Origin: Shewanella sairae | Lineage (GTDB): Bacteria; Pseudomonadota; Gammaproteobacteria; Enterobacterales; Shewanellaceae | Reading direction: 5' to 3' | NCBI RefSeq assembly: GCF_023283535.1 | Contig: NZ_JAKILT010000009.1 | Span: 58,044-122,043 of the forward strand | Length of the DNA: 64,000 nt | Part shown: positions 8,241 through 17,006 of the stretch, piece by piece | Numbering within the stretch: position 1 is the stretch's first letter | How the letters are laid out: each line of letters opens with the position of its first letter | The notes under the pieces: model-generated | Database searches by the model: none | What the model was told of the DNA's origin: nothing | What the model saw: the letters and a program-made list of their open reading frames with translations, nothing else | Position numbers and translations under genes: made by a program

Positions 8241-8582
8241 CTAATCAAACCAAGCTGCAGTTTTCTCAGCGGCTTGGTTTTTTACACCATCATCAACATA
8301 CATAGACACCATAGCCAAAGCAGCAGCTAGCGCGCCTAAGTCATCAGAAAACCCCATAATTGGCGTTAAATCGGGGATCGCATCAATCGGTGAAATAAAA
8401 TAGGCCAGTGCGCCAAATATCACAGTTTTAGCCCATTTAGGCGTGTCTGGACGTTTGGCCGCATAATACAAACACAGCGCGTTATCGATCACTTCACGAC
8501 CGGCTTTTTTAGCAAATAGTTTTACCTTCAGCCAAAAGCTTTCATCGCTATATTCAATATTATCGTTTGTTTGTTGCGTCAT
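8241..8582 (-). CDS. YkvA-like DUF1232 membrane protein
   Basis: About 113 residues from the ATG at 8582; longer in-frame versions to 8639 exist but lack a ribosome site. The core is the DUF1232 signature: WAKTVIFGALAYFISPIDAIPD followed by GFSDDLGALAAALAMV, a re-entrant or double membrane helix with the conserved SPIDxIPD and DD. These small inner-membrane proteins are common and their function is not established. It converges on lpxL, and its last codons hold the lpxL terminator. Confidence 0.8.
   Translation of the reverse strand: MTQQTNDNIEYSDESFWLKVKLFAKKAGREVIDNALCLYYAAKRPDTPKWAKTVIFGALAYFISPIDAIPDLTPIMGFSDDLGALAAALAMVSMYVDDGVKNQAAEKTAAWFD
8247..8283 (+). terminator. lpxL terminator lying inside the end of the convergent gene
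   Basis: AAACCAAGC (8247-8255) pairs with GCTTGGTTT (8272-8280), followed by a T run to 8283. The 5' arm and loop are the last codons (Ala-Trp-Phe-Asp-stop region) of the minus-strand DUF1232 gene, so one stretch of DNA serves as protein end and as terminator. Confidence 0.75.
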
Positions 8583-8678
8583 TTTCGCACCCATAAAAAA
8601 GGGAATATTTATACCTGTCAGTATAAGATATTCCCTCATTTTAGCTGATATAGCTAGCTTACAAATGCGTAAACGCTC

Positions 8679-8737
8679 TACCTTTGGTGTTTAGGGCACT
8701 TGTTTGAGTCCCCCAAGCTTTACCTTTGGTGTTTAGG
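8679..8737. repeat. 17-bp direct repeat across the ygiQ stop codon
   Basis: TACCTTTGGTGTTTAGG occurs at 8679-8695 and again at 8721-8737. The second copy (in minus-strand sense the first) encodes the end of YgiQ and its stop codon. The first is beyond the stop. This looks like a short tandem duplication of the 3' end. Confidence 0.6.
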
Positions 8738-11098
8738 CGTTGTGCCCCAAGCATTCTTTTTAGGAGGACGTTTGCCTGCTTGGCCCGGCTTGCCCTGCCC
8801 AGAATTAGCTTGCCCTGACTTAGCTTGTCCAGATTGGCCATTCAGACCTGACTTATTGCCACCAGCTTTACCGCCAGGCTTATTTGCGCCAGCTTTGTTA
8901 GCACCGGACTTGTTTTGCCCTGACTTATTTTGCTCAGACTTAGCGCCCTCTTTACGATCATCAAATTGATCGCCAGAGAAGCGGGTGAAGGCTTTTTTGC
9001 CTTTGCCGTTATCTTGGGTGTTTAGCTTCTTCTTATTACGAATTGCTTCACGCTCTTGGCGAGATTCTGCCGGTACCAAACAGTTAGGTCCATTACCAAT
9101 CAGCTTCTCTTTACCCATAGCAATAAGTGCTTCGCGGATAAGTGGCCAACCTTCTGCGTCGTGGTAACGCAGCAAGGCTTTATGCAGCTTACGCTGACGG
9201 CCCTTCTTAGGCACTGAGACTTCTTCACTAGTATGCTTAACGTTTTTCAGCGAGTTCAGCTCAGTGTGATAAATCGTAGTCGCATTAGCCATTGGCGATG
9301 GATAGAAGTTTTGCACTTGATCCAGCTTAAACTTCTCGCCTTTTAGCCATAATGCCAAGTTCACCATATCTTCATTAGTCGTACCCGGGTGCGCCGAAAT
9401 AAAGTACGGGATCAAATACTGCTTCTTACCCGCCTCTTGCGAGTACTTATCGAAAAGCTCTTTAAACTTGTCGTAAGTGCCCATACCCGGCTTCATCATC
9501 TTGTTAAGCGGGCCTTCTTCGGTATGCTCTGGCGCAATCTTCAAGTAGCCGCCAACATGGTGGGTTGCCAATTCTTTAACGTAGCGAGGATCTTCTGTGG
9601 CTAAGTCATAACGCACACCAGAGGCAATCAATACCTTTTTAATACCCGGTACGTCACGCGCTGCGCGGTACAGGTCAATAGTTGCTTGATGATCGGTATC
9701 TAAATGGCCACAAATCGATGGGAACACGCAAGATAAACGACGACAGGTACTCTCGGCTTTTACGCTAGTACAGCCTAAACGATACATGTTGGCTGTTGGG
9801 CCACCCAAGTCAGAAATCACCCCGGTAAAGCCCGGCACTTTTTCTTGAATATCTTTAATTTCTTTCACGATCGAGTCTTGCGAGCGACTCTGAATGATAC
9901 GTCCTTCATGCTCGGTAATAGAGCAGAACGAGCAGCCGCCAAAACAGCCTCGCATGATGTTTATCGAAGTCTTAATCATGTCGTAGGCTGGGATTTTCTC
10001 TTTGCCGTATGATGGGTGCGGTACGCGCTGATAAGCGAGATCAAACACACCATCCATTTCATCGGTATTTAACGGCCACGCAGGCGGGTTAACCCAAATC
10101 GCACGCTCAGCATGCTTTTGAAACAGTGCACGAGCACAGCCTGGGTTTTGTTCTTGGTGCAAAATACGTGATGCGTGGGCATAGAGATATTTATCTTCAG
10201 ACACCTTTTCATAGCTTGGCAACAAGACATAGGTTTTCTCCCATGGCTTAGGTCTAGCTGGCTGAACGCTAATCGCCTTTGGCGCATCATTATCAAAAAT
10301 CTTTTCATCCGTCGGCCCTGACAGGTTTTTACAACCTACGTCATCGGCGCCATACGGGTTAGGGATAGGATCGATCTTATGCAGCTGATCAATCTTACGC
10401 GAGTCCATGCCCTTCCATTCAGGCAACGGTTCTTTACGAATAACTGTAGTGCCGCGGATATTGTGTAATTCAGCTATCGGCTCACCTGCCGCTAAACGAT
10501 GCGACAGTTCTACCAAAGGACGCTCGGCATTACCGTAAACTAAGATGTCGGCTTTAGCGTCTAAAATCACACTGCGGCGCACTTTGTCTGACCAGTAATC
10601 GTAGTGGGCAATGCGGCGTAAACTGGCTTCAATACCACCAATTACCACAGGTACCTGCTTAAAGGCTTCTTTGCAGCGCTGGGTATAAACCGTTACCGCG
10701 CGATCGGGGCGTTTGCCACCGATATTACCCGCAGTGTAAGCATCGTCATGACGCATACGACGCTCGGCCGTATAACGGTTGATCATCGAGTCCATATTAC
10801 CGGCAGTCACACCAAAGTAGAGGTTAGGCTTACCTAACTTCATAAAGTCTTCTTTGTTTGACCAATCAGGCTGAGAAATAATCCCCACTCTGAAACCTTG
10901 AGCTTCGAGCATGCGACCAATCACCGCCATACCAAAACTTGGGTGATCCACGTATGCATCGCCAGTGACGATAATGATGTCACAACTATTCCAGCCTAAC
11001 TTAGCCATCTCTTTACGAGACATAGGCAAGAAAGGCGCTGGGCGCGTGAGCTCAGGGCGATACTTTGGAAAGGTAAATAACGTGGATTCTACTTGCAT
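8720..11098 (-). CDS. ygiQ: YgiQ-family radical SAM protein
   Basis: 792 residues, in the UPF0313/YgiQ family of radical-SAM proteins of unsettled function. The start region ([20 protein letters not shown], then [20 protein letters not shown]) and the [4Fe-4S]-binding CX3CX2C in [13 protein letters not shown], about residues 383-390, match the family closely. An N-terminal B12-binding-like region precedes the radical-SAM barrel, and a C-terminal YgiQ domain follows. The last 75 or so residues are an unusual low-complexity tail of Gly, Lys, Ser, Asn and Gln in a loose KSGxN/GQAKSG repeat ending in a basic GKRPPKK stretch, likely disordered. Single-gene unit with its own upstream terminator-like hairpin at 11204. 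Confidence 0.93.
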   Translation of the reverse strand: MQVESTLFTFPKYRPELTRPAPFLPMSRKEMAKLGWNSCDIIIVTGDAYVDHPSFGMAVIGRMLEAQGFRVGIISQPDWSNKEDFMKLGKPNLYFGVTAGNMDSMINRYTAERRMRHDDAYTAGNIGGKRPDRAVTVYTQRCKEAFKQVPVVIGGIEASLRRIAHYDYWSDKVRRSVILDAKADILVYGNAERPLVELSHRLAAGEPIAELHNIRGTTVIRKEPLPEWKGMDSRKIDQLHKIDPIPNPYGADDVGCKNLSGPTDEKIFDNDAPKAISVQPARPKPWEKTYVLLPSYEKVSEDKYLYAHASRILHQEQNPGCARALFQKHAERAIWVNPPAWPLNTDEMDGVFDLAYQRVPHPSYGKEKIPAYDMIKTSINIMRGCFGGCSFCSITEHEGRIIQSRSQDSIVKEIKDIQEKVPGFTGVISDLGGPTANMYRLGCTSVKAESTCRRLSCVFPSICGHLDTDHQATIDLYRAARDVPGIKKVLIASGVRYDLATEDPRYVKELATHHVGGYLKIAPEHTEEGPLNKMMKPGMGTYDKFKELFDKYSQEAGKKQYLIPYFISAHPGTTNEDMVNLALWLKGEKFKLDQVQNFYPSPMANATTIYHTELNSLKNVKHTSEEVSVPKKGRQRKLHKALLRYHDAEGWPLIREALIAMGKEKLIGNGPNCLVPAESRQEREAIRNKKKLNTQDNGKGKKAFTRFSGDQFDDRKEGAKSEQNKSGQNKSGANKAGANKPGGKAGGNKSGLNGQSGQAKSGQANSGQGKPGQAGKRPPKKNAWGTTPKHQR

Positions 11099-11203
11099 GG
11101 ATTAGGCAGCCTAACTGAAATACAAAAATTACGCAGATATTGCGCCCCGACTTGCTCGCGCAACGGGGACGCGGAGTATAACAGGCTACGCCTGCAAGGT
11201 GTG

Positions 11204-11237
11204 ACTAAAAAAGCATCAAATTGATGCTTTTTTTAGT
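11204..11237. terminator. Bidirectional terminator-like hairpin
   Basis: ACTAAAAAAGCATCAA is followed by its near-perfect reverse complement, with A and T runs on both outer sides. It lies between the start of ygiQ and the end of the MAPEG gene (both minus strand), so it most likely ends transcription of the MAPEG gene. Confidence 0.7.
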
Positions 11238-11357
11238 ATAGCTGCTTATCCCATAATTTGACTACGGGTATTACTCTAGCGGGTTTTAACGTTATTCTTA
11301 ACATGCTATATCACTGAAATAAGCTCATTTGCTCTGGGCTATTTCGGACTAACAATT

Positions 11358-11762
11358 CTAAAGGCTCATCACGTAAGCAAACAAGTTAACCAGCGCTAAA
11401 CCCACAATCACGCTCCAAGTTAATATCATCCCCCAAAAGCGACCTATGTGGTAACCCCCTTTACCTTGGGTTAAACCAATGGCATGCAGCACACGTGCAA
11501 TAATCCACACACAACCAAAAACATGCAGCATTAAACTACTACTGCCATTTAGCTCGGCGACCACTAATAACAGCAAAGCGATTGGTGCATTCTCAAGTAA
11601 ATTGCCATGTACTCGCTGCGACAAAGTCAGTGATTCGTTGCCCGCGGTGCCAATACCTATTTTATGAGTTCGTCTTAATTTTATTACCCGATACGTGAGT
11701 AAAACGGTCAGTAACGCTGTGAGGCTGATATACAAGCCTGAGATAGCAAGCGGCATCTTCAC
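11358..11762 (-). CDS. MAPEG-family membrane protein
   Basis: 134 residues with four predicted membrane helices. The signatures are RVHGNLLENAPIALLLL (the MAPEG RxxxNxxE-like motif near residue 50) and the later ARVLHAIGLTQGKGGYHIGRFWG. MAPEG proteins include glutathione transferases and peroxidases; bacterial YecN-like members of this size have no firmly known substrate. Single gene with a likely terminator at 11204. Divergent from the ThrE-type exporter gene at 11963. Confidence 0.85.
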   Translation of the reverse strand: MKMPLAISGLYISLTALLTVLLTYRVIKLRRTHKIGIGTAGNESLTLSQRVHGNLLENAPIALLLLVVAELNGSSSLMLHVFGCVWIIARVLHAIGLTQGKGGYHIGRFWGMILTWSVIVGLALVNLFAYVMSL

Positions 11763-11962
11763 TCCAATTATTTAATCGCAAAACCCCAGCATTACAATTA
11801 ACGAACATCATGTAAATAAATGGCAACTTTTTTATCTCAAATAAGGTAAGATGCGCTCGTAAAATGATGACCGTAAAACAGTGAGATAAAACAATAACTA
11901 AAAAAGCTTTAAGGCACTGTTTTTAAATACAAACCCTAAGTCACCAATAGCGAATTGAGATT

Positions 11963-13183
11963 GTGGATAATCAAGAGTTTTTAGAAAAGCGCCGTTTTAT
12001 TATTAAACTCGGTAAAGCGCTACATAAATTTGGTACACCTGCCTACCGCTTAGAAACCCACTTACAAGGTGTTTCTAATGTACTGGGGATAGAAGGTTAT
12101 TTTTTAATTTCGCCAACGGCGATGACTTTTGTGCTGCAGCACGATGAAGATCAAGAGTACAACCACGTTGCCCGCGTTAAGCCTGGCGATCTCGATTTAG
12201 GCGCATTGGCTCGCACCGACGAGTTGGTTGAAGAGCTCATGTCTGGTCAGCGTACCCTGCAAGAAGCGCTTGAGCGTTTAGAAGAGATTGCCAACAAACC
12301 TAACCCATACGGCACCAAACTCACTCTGCTCGCTTTTGGCACTTCAGCCGGCGCATTTGCCATGCTAATGGGCACCAGTTGGAACGATGTATTTTGGTCT
12401 GGGATGCTAGGCTTAATGGTCTACGGTTTAGTTTACCGTGCCGAACGCTCAAAACGAATGGCAGAAATGCTCGAACCCCTTGCCGCCATTCTATGTGCCA
12501 TCCTTGCCTATGGCATTGCCAAAATCGATCCGTCTGTCAATATTCCTGTCATTATCCTATCGGGGATTATTATCTTTATCCCCGGCCTAGCCTTAACCTT
12601 GGGCCTCGCCGAACTGGCCGCTCGAGACTTGATATCGGGTACAGCAAGGGTGATGGACGCCTTTATGTTGCTATTTAAGCTGTACTTTGGGGTGATTCTG
12701 GGGATGGCAATAGGTAAAGCAATTTTTGCTGAGACCACTTATGTACCGCCAGAAACCTTACCGACTTGGGCCATTTGGGCAGCCGTGCCAATCCTTTCTA
12801 CTGCACTGGTCATCATCTTTAAAGCGCGCTTAAAAGACTCGCCTTGGGGAATTTTGGCGGGAATCGTTGCCTTTTTCTCAGCCATGTTAGGCGCAATTTA
12901 CTTCGGTGAGTCTATTGGTATTTTCTTTGGCGCTTTGGCGGTAGGTATTTATTCCAATTTATATGCCCGCTGGATGAAGGCCCCAGCATCTATTGCACTA
13001 CTGCAAGGTATTGTCATCTTGGTTCCCGGTAGTAAAACCTATATTGGGCTGAACACCCTTATTTTGGGCGAAACCATTTTTAACCAGTCGCACCTTGGCA
13101 TTCAAATATTCTTAATCTTTATGTCGATTGTCGCTGGACTTATCTTTGCCAACGTCGCGGTACCACCTAGACGTACCTTATAA
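11963..13183 (+). CDS. Threonine/serine exporter of the ThrE family (YjjP-YjjB fused form)
   Basis: 406 residues from a GTG at 11963. The N-terminal about 110 residues form the cytoplasmic ThrE domain (LGKALHKFGTPAYRLE, then FLISPTAMTF), the part that is the separate protein YjjP in enterics. About ten membrane helices follow, with GIIIFIPGLALTLGLAELAARDLISGTARV in the first half and the YjjB-like second half ending ALLQGIVILVPGSKTYIGLN. Both halves are fused, as in Corynebacterium ThrE. Function by family: proton-driven export of small amino acids. The Shine-Dalgarno is weak. A strong terminator follows. Confidence 0.85.
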   Translation: MDNQEFLEKRRFIIKLGKALHKFGTPAYRLETHLQGVSNVLGIEGYFLISPTAMTFVLQHDEDQEYNHVARVKPGDLDLGALARTDELVEELMSGQRTLQEALERLEEIANKPNPYGTKLTLLAFGTSAGAFAMLMGTSWNDVFWSGMLGLMVYGLVYRAERSKRMAEMLEPLAAILCAILAYGIAKIDPSVNIPVIILSGIIIFIPGLALTLGLAELAARDLISGTARVMDAFMLLFKLYFGVILGMAIGKAIFAETTYVPPETLPTWAIWAAVPILSTALVIIFKARLKDSPWGILAGIVAFFSAMLGAIYFGESIGIFFGALAVGIYSNLYARWMKAPASIALLQGIVILVPGSKTYIGLNTLILGETIFNQSHLGIQIFLIFMSIVAGLIFANVAVPPRRTL

Positions 13184-13208
13184 ATACTATTACTTATCTC
13201 TAGATAGG

Positions 13209-13233
13209 AAGAGCGCTTTAAGCGCTCTTTTTT
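13209..13233 (+). terminator. Terminator after the ThrE-type gene
   Basis: Palindrome AAGAGCGCTT/TAAGCGCTCTT followed by a T run, 25 bases past the stop codon. Confidence 0.85.
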
Positions 13234-13361
13234 ATTGCCTCACATCACTTTCAGCTTAGTAAATCAGCACGTTATTGCTTGAGTCATCTACACTTAATCA
13301 ATATGACAGCTTTATTACTTTCTGTTATTAATGGATCTTGCCAAGGAGGATAACCGATAGG

Positions 13362-15002
13362 ATGAAACGGCTTTTCAGCGTGACATTAGCATGTCTTGTA
13401 AGCATCCATGCGGGTGCCACTTCTGCTGAAAATAAAACCGCTATCGCTAACCCCAATACTGATGCTCAACAAAAAAAGCCCACCAAAAATATTGTCATCA
13501 AGAGTAACGATATCTTTGATCTCTCAGATCCTGAAACCTTCTTTATCCATCGTTGGGCTAATTACCTACACATCAATACCCGTGATAACGTGATCCGCAA
13601 TAAGCTTAGCTTTAAAGAAGGCCAAAGTGTCAGTCAAAAAGATCTCGATGAAATGCAACGTATTTTGCGGGCTGAACCCTATATCCGCGATGCAAAAATC
13701 ACTTACTCAGAGCCCGCACCCGATGCAGACCTTGCCGACGAAGGGCAAAATGTTTTAGTCGAGACTTGGGATAACTGGTCGTTACTACCGACATTTAACG
13801 CTAGCCGCAGCGGTGGCGAAAGTAAGTTCTCTGTCGGTATAAAAGAAGATAATTTATTTGGATATGGCGTTAGAACCCGCTTTAAATACCAATCTAATGC
13901 CGACAGAACCGGCTATAAATTTGCTATTGAGGCCCCGGTAAATTTTATCAAACACGCAACCATTGCAGCCGATTTTTACGATAATAGTGACGGTCATGCG
14001 CAACATCTCTATTTTGAGAAACCTTTCTATACCCTCGATGGTAATCACATGTATTCGGCTGAATATTTGAATGATTTACGTATCGACACCTTAAAGCAAA
14101 ATGGTCAAGACACTAATGAATTTGAACACGCGGTTAGCTACAACAATGCTCGGCTAGGCTGGTTAATAGATAAAGATGAGCAACAGCTGTCGCGGATCAT
14201 TACCGGTATAACTCAAGATCGCCATGAATTTAGCCATGTAGACAATTACCCGACTTCAGAGCTGCCCCAAGATAGAGATTTTCTTTATCCATGGCTGGCA
14301 TATCAATACATTGAAGATGACTTTAAAGTCCTACAAAATATTCACCTGATCAATTACAACGAAGACTTTAATTTAGGTTGGCAGCATTTTATTAAGCTAG
14401 GCATTGAAACCCGCGATCTCAACGACGATTCACCGATTGGCTACCATTTCAATTGGCAATCGAGTCGCGGCTATCAAGCAGATAAGCAACTGCTGTTGCT
14501 CGCAATGGATGGCGGAGGGGTATTTGCCACCAGCCAAAAGGACTTCTACCAACTGAACCTGGCAGCGGAATACTTTTACCAACTCGCGCCCAAATGGACC
14601 GCATATTCAAAGCTAAGGTTAAGCACTTCAAAAAATAATTACTTAGACAGACCGTTTGCACTTGGCGATGAAACCGGCATTCGCGGCTATCCTAATGATT
14701 ACCAATATGGCGATAATCAATGGACATTGACTGCAGAGCTACGTAACTACCCAAATATTGATCTTTACCAACTCGCAGAGTTAGGCTGGGCGGTATTTAC
14801 TGATATTGGCCAAGCGTTTGGCGGCAACGATAGTAACAACGCTATATCCTCGCCAATTGGCAGCTTTGGTATTGGAGCAAGGATTTACTCTTCAAAATCC
14901 AGCTATGGCAATGTCGCCCATATTGATTTAAGCGTGCCTTTTACCTCTGGCCCTGAAGTAAATAGTTGGGAATGGCGTTTTCAGGTGAAAAATCATTTTT
15001 GA
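13362..15002 (+). CDS. Omp85-superfamily outer-membrane protein with one visible POTRA-like domain
   Basis: 546 residues from the ATG at 13362; a TTG start at 13338 would lie on top of the AAGGAGG ribosome site and is rejected. A signal peptide ends near ATSAEN. Then a POTRA-like region (RNKLSFKEGQSVSQKDLDEMQRILRAE-type pattern, about residues 80-115) and a barrel of about 16 strands: the first strand pair around SVGIKEDNLFGYG, the lid-loop signature IRGYP (the Omp85 [VI]RG[FY] motif), and a C-terminal strand WRFQVKNHF ending in Phe. Shorter than BamA or TamA, closer to single-POTRA surface-antigen (D15) proteins. Substrate unknown. It converges on the DUF6491 lipoprotein gene 9 bp away. Confidence 0.75.
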   Translation: MKRLFSVTLACLVSIHAGATSAENKTAIANPNTDAQQKKPTKNIVIKSNDIFDLSDPETFFIHRWANYLHINTRDNVIRNKLSFKEGQSVSQKDLDEMQRILRAEPYIRDAKITYSEPAPDADLADEGQNVLVETWDNWSLLPTFNASRSGGESKFSVGIKEDNLFGYGVRTRFKYQSNADRTGYKFAIEAPVNFIKHATIAADFYDNSDGHAQHLYFEKPFYTLDGNHMYSAEYLNDLRIDTLKQNGQDTNEFEHAVSYNNARLGWLIDKDEQQLSRIITGITQDRHEFSHVDNYPTSELPQDRDFLYPWLAYQYIEDDFKVLQNIHLINYNEDFNLGWQHFIKLGIETRDLNDDSPIGYHFNWQSSRGYQADKQLLLLAMDGGGVFATSQKDFYQLNLAAEYFYQLAPKWTAYSKLRLSTSKNNYLDRPFALGDETGIRGYPNDYQYGDNQWTLTAELRNYPNIDLYQLAELGWAVFTDIGQAFGGNDSNNAISSPIGSFGIGARIYSSKSSYGNVAHIDLSVPFTSGPEVNSWEWRFQVKNHF

Positions 15003-15011
15003 TGATAATTG

Positions 15012-15431
15012 CTATTTTTTATCTGCAAAAGCCTCTATTTGGGCTTTAATCTGATTCTTTTGCTGCTTATCTTCTAATTTATAAATCCGCTTAATTTGCG
15101 ACTTCATCATAGGATCTTGCACCGTAGACACCGAGTCAAAGCCTGCTTCAACTTTGCCCATGGTTGAGCTAACAGCTAAGCCTTGAGCAAAGTTTAAATC
15201 ATTCAAGCCACTATTAAGGATCAACAAATAATTTTGGTTTGGACGAACGCCCACTATGATCGAGTAGCGATCGACACTTTCCCAGCCATCCATACGGAAA
15301 TTATCAATCGAGTTAACTTGCTCAAGAGCCGGGAAGGTATACATTGCACCACGCTCTTTATTGGCTTCAGTTGCTGCGCAGCCGCCCAATGCAATGCTCA
15401 ATATCAATAATAGTTTTGGTAATGTACGCAT
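15012..15431 (-). CDS. DUF6491-type lipoprotein
   Basis: 139 residues. A lipoprotein signal with lipobox LGGC (Cys18) is followed by an early IDNFRMDGWESVDRYSIIVGVRPNQNYLLIL stretch, the core of the DUF6491 family, and a lysine-rich C-terminal helix. Family function unknown; outer-membrane anchoring is likely (Ala-Ala after the Cys). It converges on the Omp85-like gene with only 9 bp between the stop codons and no room for a terminator, so the two transcripts probably overlap. Confidence 0.7.
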   Translation of the reverse strand: MRTLPKLLLILSIALGGCAATEANKERGAMYTFPALEQVNSIDNFRMDGWESVDRYSIIVGVRPNQNYLLILNSGLNDLNFAQGLAVSSTMGKVEAGFDSVSTVQDPMMKSQIKRIYKLEDKQQKNQIKAQIEAFADKK

Positions 15432-15655
15432 AAGATATCTCCTGCTTGAATAAAATTAACTGTAGTCGCACGCGGTTAATAAGCAACAAACGGCTATTTA
15501 AACTTACGCCACAAGGTGCAATGCCGTAAATTAAACTTGCTTAATAATGACGCTATCTAGGCTAGCGCTTTTAAAGCCGATCTGATTTAATGCTCAAGTA
15601 ACAATGCCAATTATAAGGCAAATAAGAGGTTATTATTTTTCAAAGACTGCAAAAT

Positions 15656-16114
15656 ATGTTTAGGCTTAACGTTCAGCCTAAGCAACATTCAAAATCAACA
15701 TTGGCAATCATGCTAATGCTTTTTGTTTGTCAGTTTTTTTCCGTAAGTTCAGCCTATTCTGTACAATATCCCGATGGTGAACACCCATTAGGACAATCGA
15801 TATATCACCATCATAGCCATGCAGTAGTTGAATCATTCAGTCAGCACTCACATGCCCCTAGCGCATTTAATGCTACTGAATCGGTCACCGCTTACCTTGC
15901 AAGCGACTCTGTAATCAACGGCGATAACACATTCAATACAGACTCGAATCCAATAACCGAACATGACCATGCCAATCATGGCCATACGCCGTCGGATATA
16001 CCTGTAGAGAGGGTATTTTCCAGCCAGTTTATTCACTCGGCGACCATTAGCGATAACGATATGCGCTACGAGGGTCACCGCTATGCCCCACCGCTTCCGC
16101 CTCCACACTGCTAA
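15656..16114 (+). CDS. Secreted histidine-rich protein, probably metal-linked
   Basis: 152 residues. The first about 35 residues form a signal or anchor sequence (STLAIMLMLFVCQFFSVSSA). The rest has 15 histidines across the protein, clustered as HHHSH (51-55), HSH (64-66) and HDHANHGH (103-110), and ends in a proline run before HC. This arrangement suits periplasmic binding or buffering of Zn, Ni, Co or Cu. No family is recognised. It lies 137 bp upstream of a HupE/UreJ-like gene in the same direction, which supports a metal role (inference). The Shine-Dalgarno is poor, so the exact start is uncertain; the next Met near 15713 would leave a shorter signal. Confidence 0.6.
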   Translation: MFRLNVQPKQHSKSTLAIMLMLFVCQFFSVSSAYSVQYPDGEHPLGQSIYHHHSHAVVESFSQHSHAPSAFNATESVTAYLASDSVINGDNTFNTDSNPITEHDHANHGHTPSDIPVERVFSSQFIHSATISDNDMRYEGHRYAPPLPPPHC

Positions 16115-16186
16115 TTATTTTTTAGCGATTATCAAATAACTGACAACCAGTATTTAAATCGCTTTTATAAATATGAGCATAAGCGA

Positions 16187-16202
16187 CTGATATATATATC
16201 AG
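16187..16202. promoter_or_regulatory. 16-bp perfect palindrome before the HupE-like gene
   Basis: CTGATATATATATCAG is its own reverse complement. It lies 50 bases upstream of the HupE-like start, between it and the His-rich gene. It could be an operator for a metal regulator, though the AT repeat makes chance more likely than for a mixed sequence. Confidence 0.35.
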
Positions 16203-16251
16203 CCTATTTCGCTGTGCTTAATCATATCTAAAATAATTTGGAGAAACAGCA

Positions 16252-16947
16252 ATGAGCCAACCTTTGGCCACAACCATTAAGTTAATGGTGCTGCTATGCG
16301 GGCTATTCGCCTCTTTTTCACTGCTTGCTCACGGTGTCGATGAAGGTACCAAGCAATTTTTAACCCTTAACCAAGGGGTATCAATTGTGCCCTTTATCTA
16401 TATTGGCGCTAAACACATGGTCACGGGATATGACCATTTATTGTTTTTAGTCGGTGTGGTTTTCTTCCTCTACCGCACTAAAGACGTACTCTTATATGTG
16501 AGTCTATTCACCATTGGCCACAGCATTACCCTGCTCGCTGGTGTGTACTATGACATACAAGTAAATGCCTATCTCATCGACGCTATTATTGGCTTTTCTA
16601 TTATTTATAAAGGGTTTGATAATTTAGGTGGCTTTCAAAGAGTCTTTGGCTTTCAACCCAATACAAAAGTCGCAGTGATGATATTTGGGCTGTTTCATGG
16701 ATTTGGCTTGGCAACTAAAATTCAGGAGTTTCAATTACCGCAAGATGGGCTCGTTCCTAACATCTTAGCATTCAACATTGGGGTCGAAATCGGCCAGTTT
16801 TTAGCACTTGGGTTAGTGCTCATTTTAATGAGTCTCTGGCGTCGGCACAAAAGTTACCTGCAGTTTTCAACAGTGACAAATACCTTGTTGATGAGCGCTG
16901 GCGTAATGCTTGTGGGCTTCCAACTCACAGGCTATTTCATTAACTAG
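16252..16947 (+). CDS. HupE/UreJ-like membrane protein
   Basis: 231 residues. A signal-like segment ends at LLAHG, then six or so membrane helices follow. The HxxxGxDH signature (His55, Gly59, Asp61, His62) is present, followed by a second conserved GHSITLLAG and GLFHGFGLA; these two His-rich helices are the mark of the HupE/UreJ_2 family, which imports nickel or cobalt for hydrogenase or urease. No hydrogenase or urease gene is in the window, so substrate here is open. GGAG lies 8 bases upstream of the ATG. It sits in a gene string with a His-rich secreted protein upstream and a membrane-anchored protein downstream, a setting seen near metal efflux and uptake genes. Confidence 0.8.
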   Translation: MSQPLATTIKLMVLLCGLFASFSLLAHGVDEGTKQFLTLNQGVSIVPFIYIGAKHMVTGYDHLLFLVGVVFFLYRTKDVLLYVSLFTIGHSITLLAGVYYDIQVNAYLIDAIIGFSIIYKGFDNLGGFQRVFGFQPNTKVAVMIFGLFHGFGLATKIQEFQLPQDGLVPNILAFNIGVEIGQFLALGLVLILMSLWRRHKSYLQFSTVTNTLLMSAGVMLVGFQLTGYFIN

Positions 16948-17006
16948 AAGCATCCAAGTTAGACACTCAAACCAATATTGAAATAAGATAAAGACAAGGA
17001 AAAACA

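Noticed and set aside
8659..8841. Minus-strand frame of 60 codons at the end of ygiQ
   Set aside because: It overlaps the ygiQ tail in another frame; the repeated NTKGxA words arise from the 17-bp duplication.
8700..8969. Proline- and cysteine-rich plus-strand reading frame
   Set aside because: It is the antisense of the low-complexity YgiQ tail; the regular composition follows from the repeat on the other strand, and there is no ribosome site.
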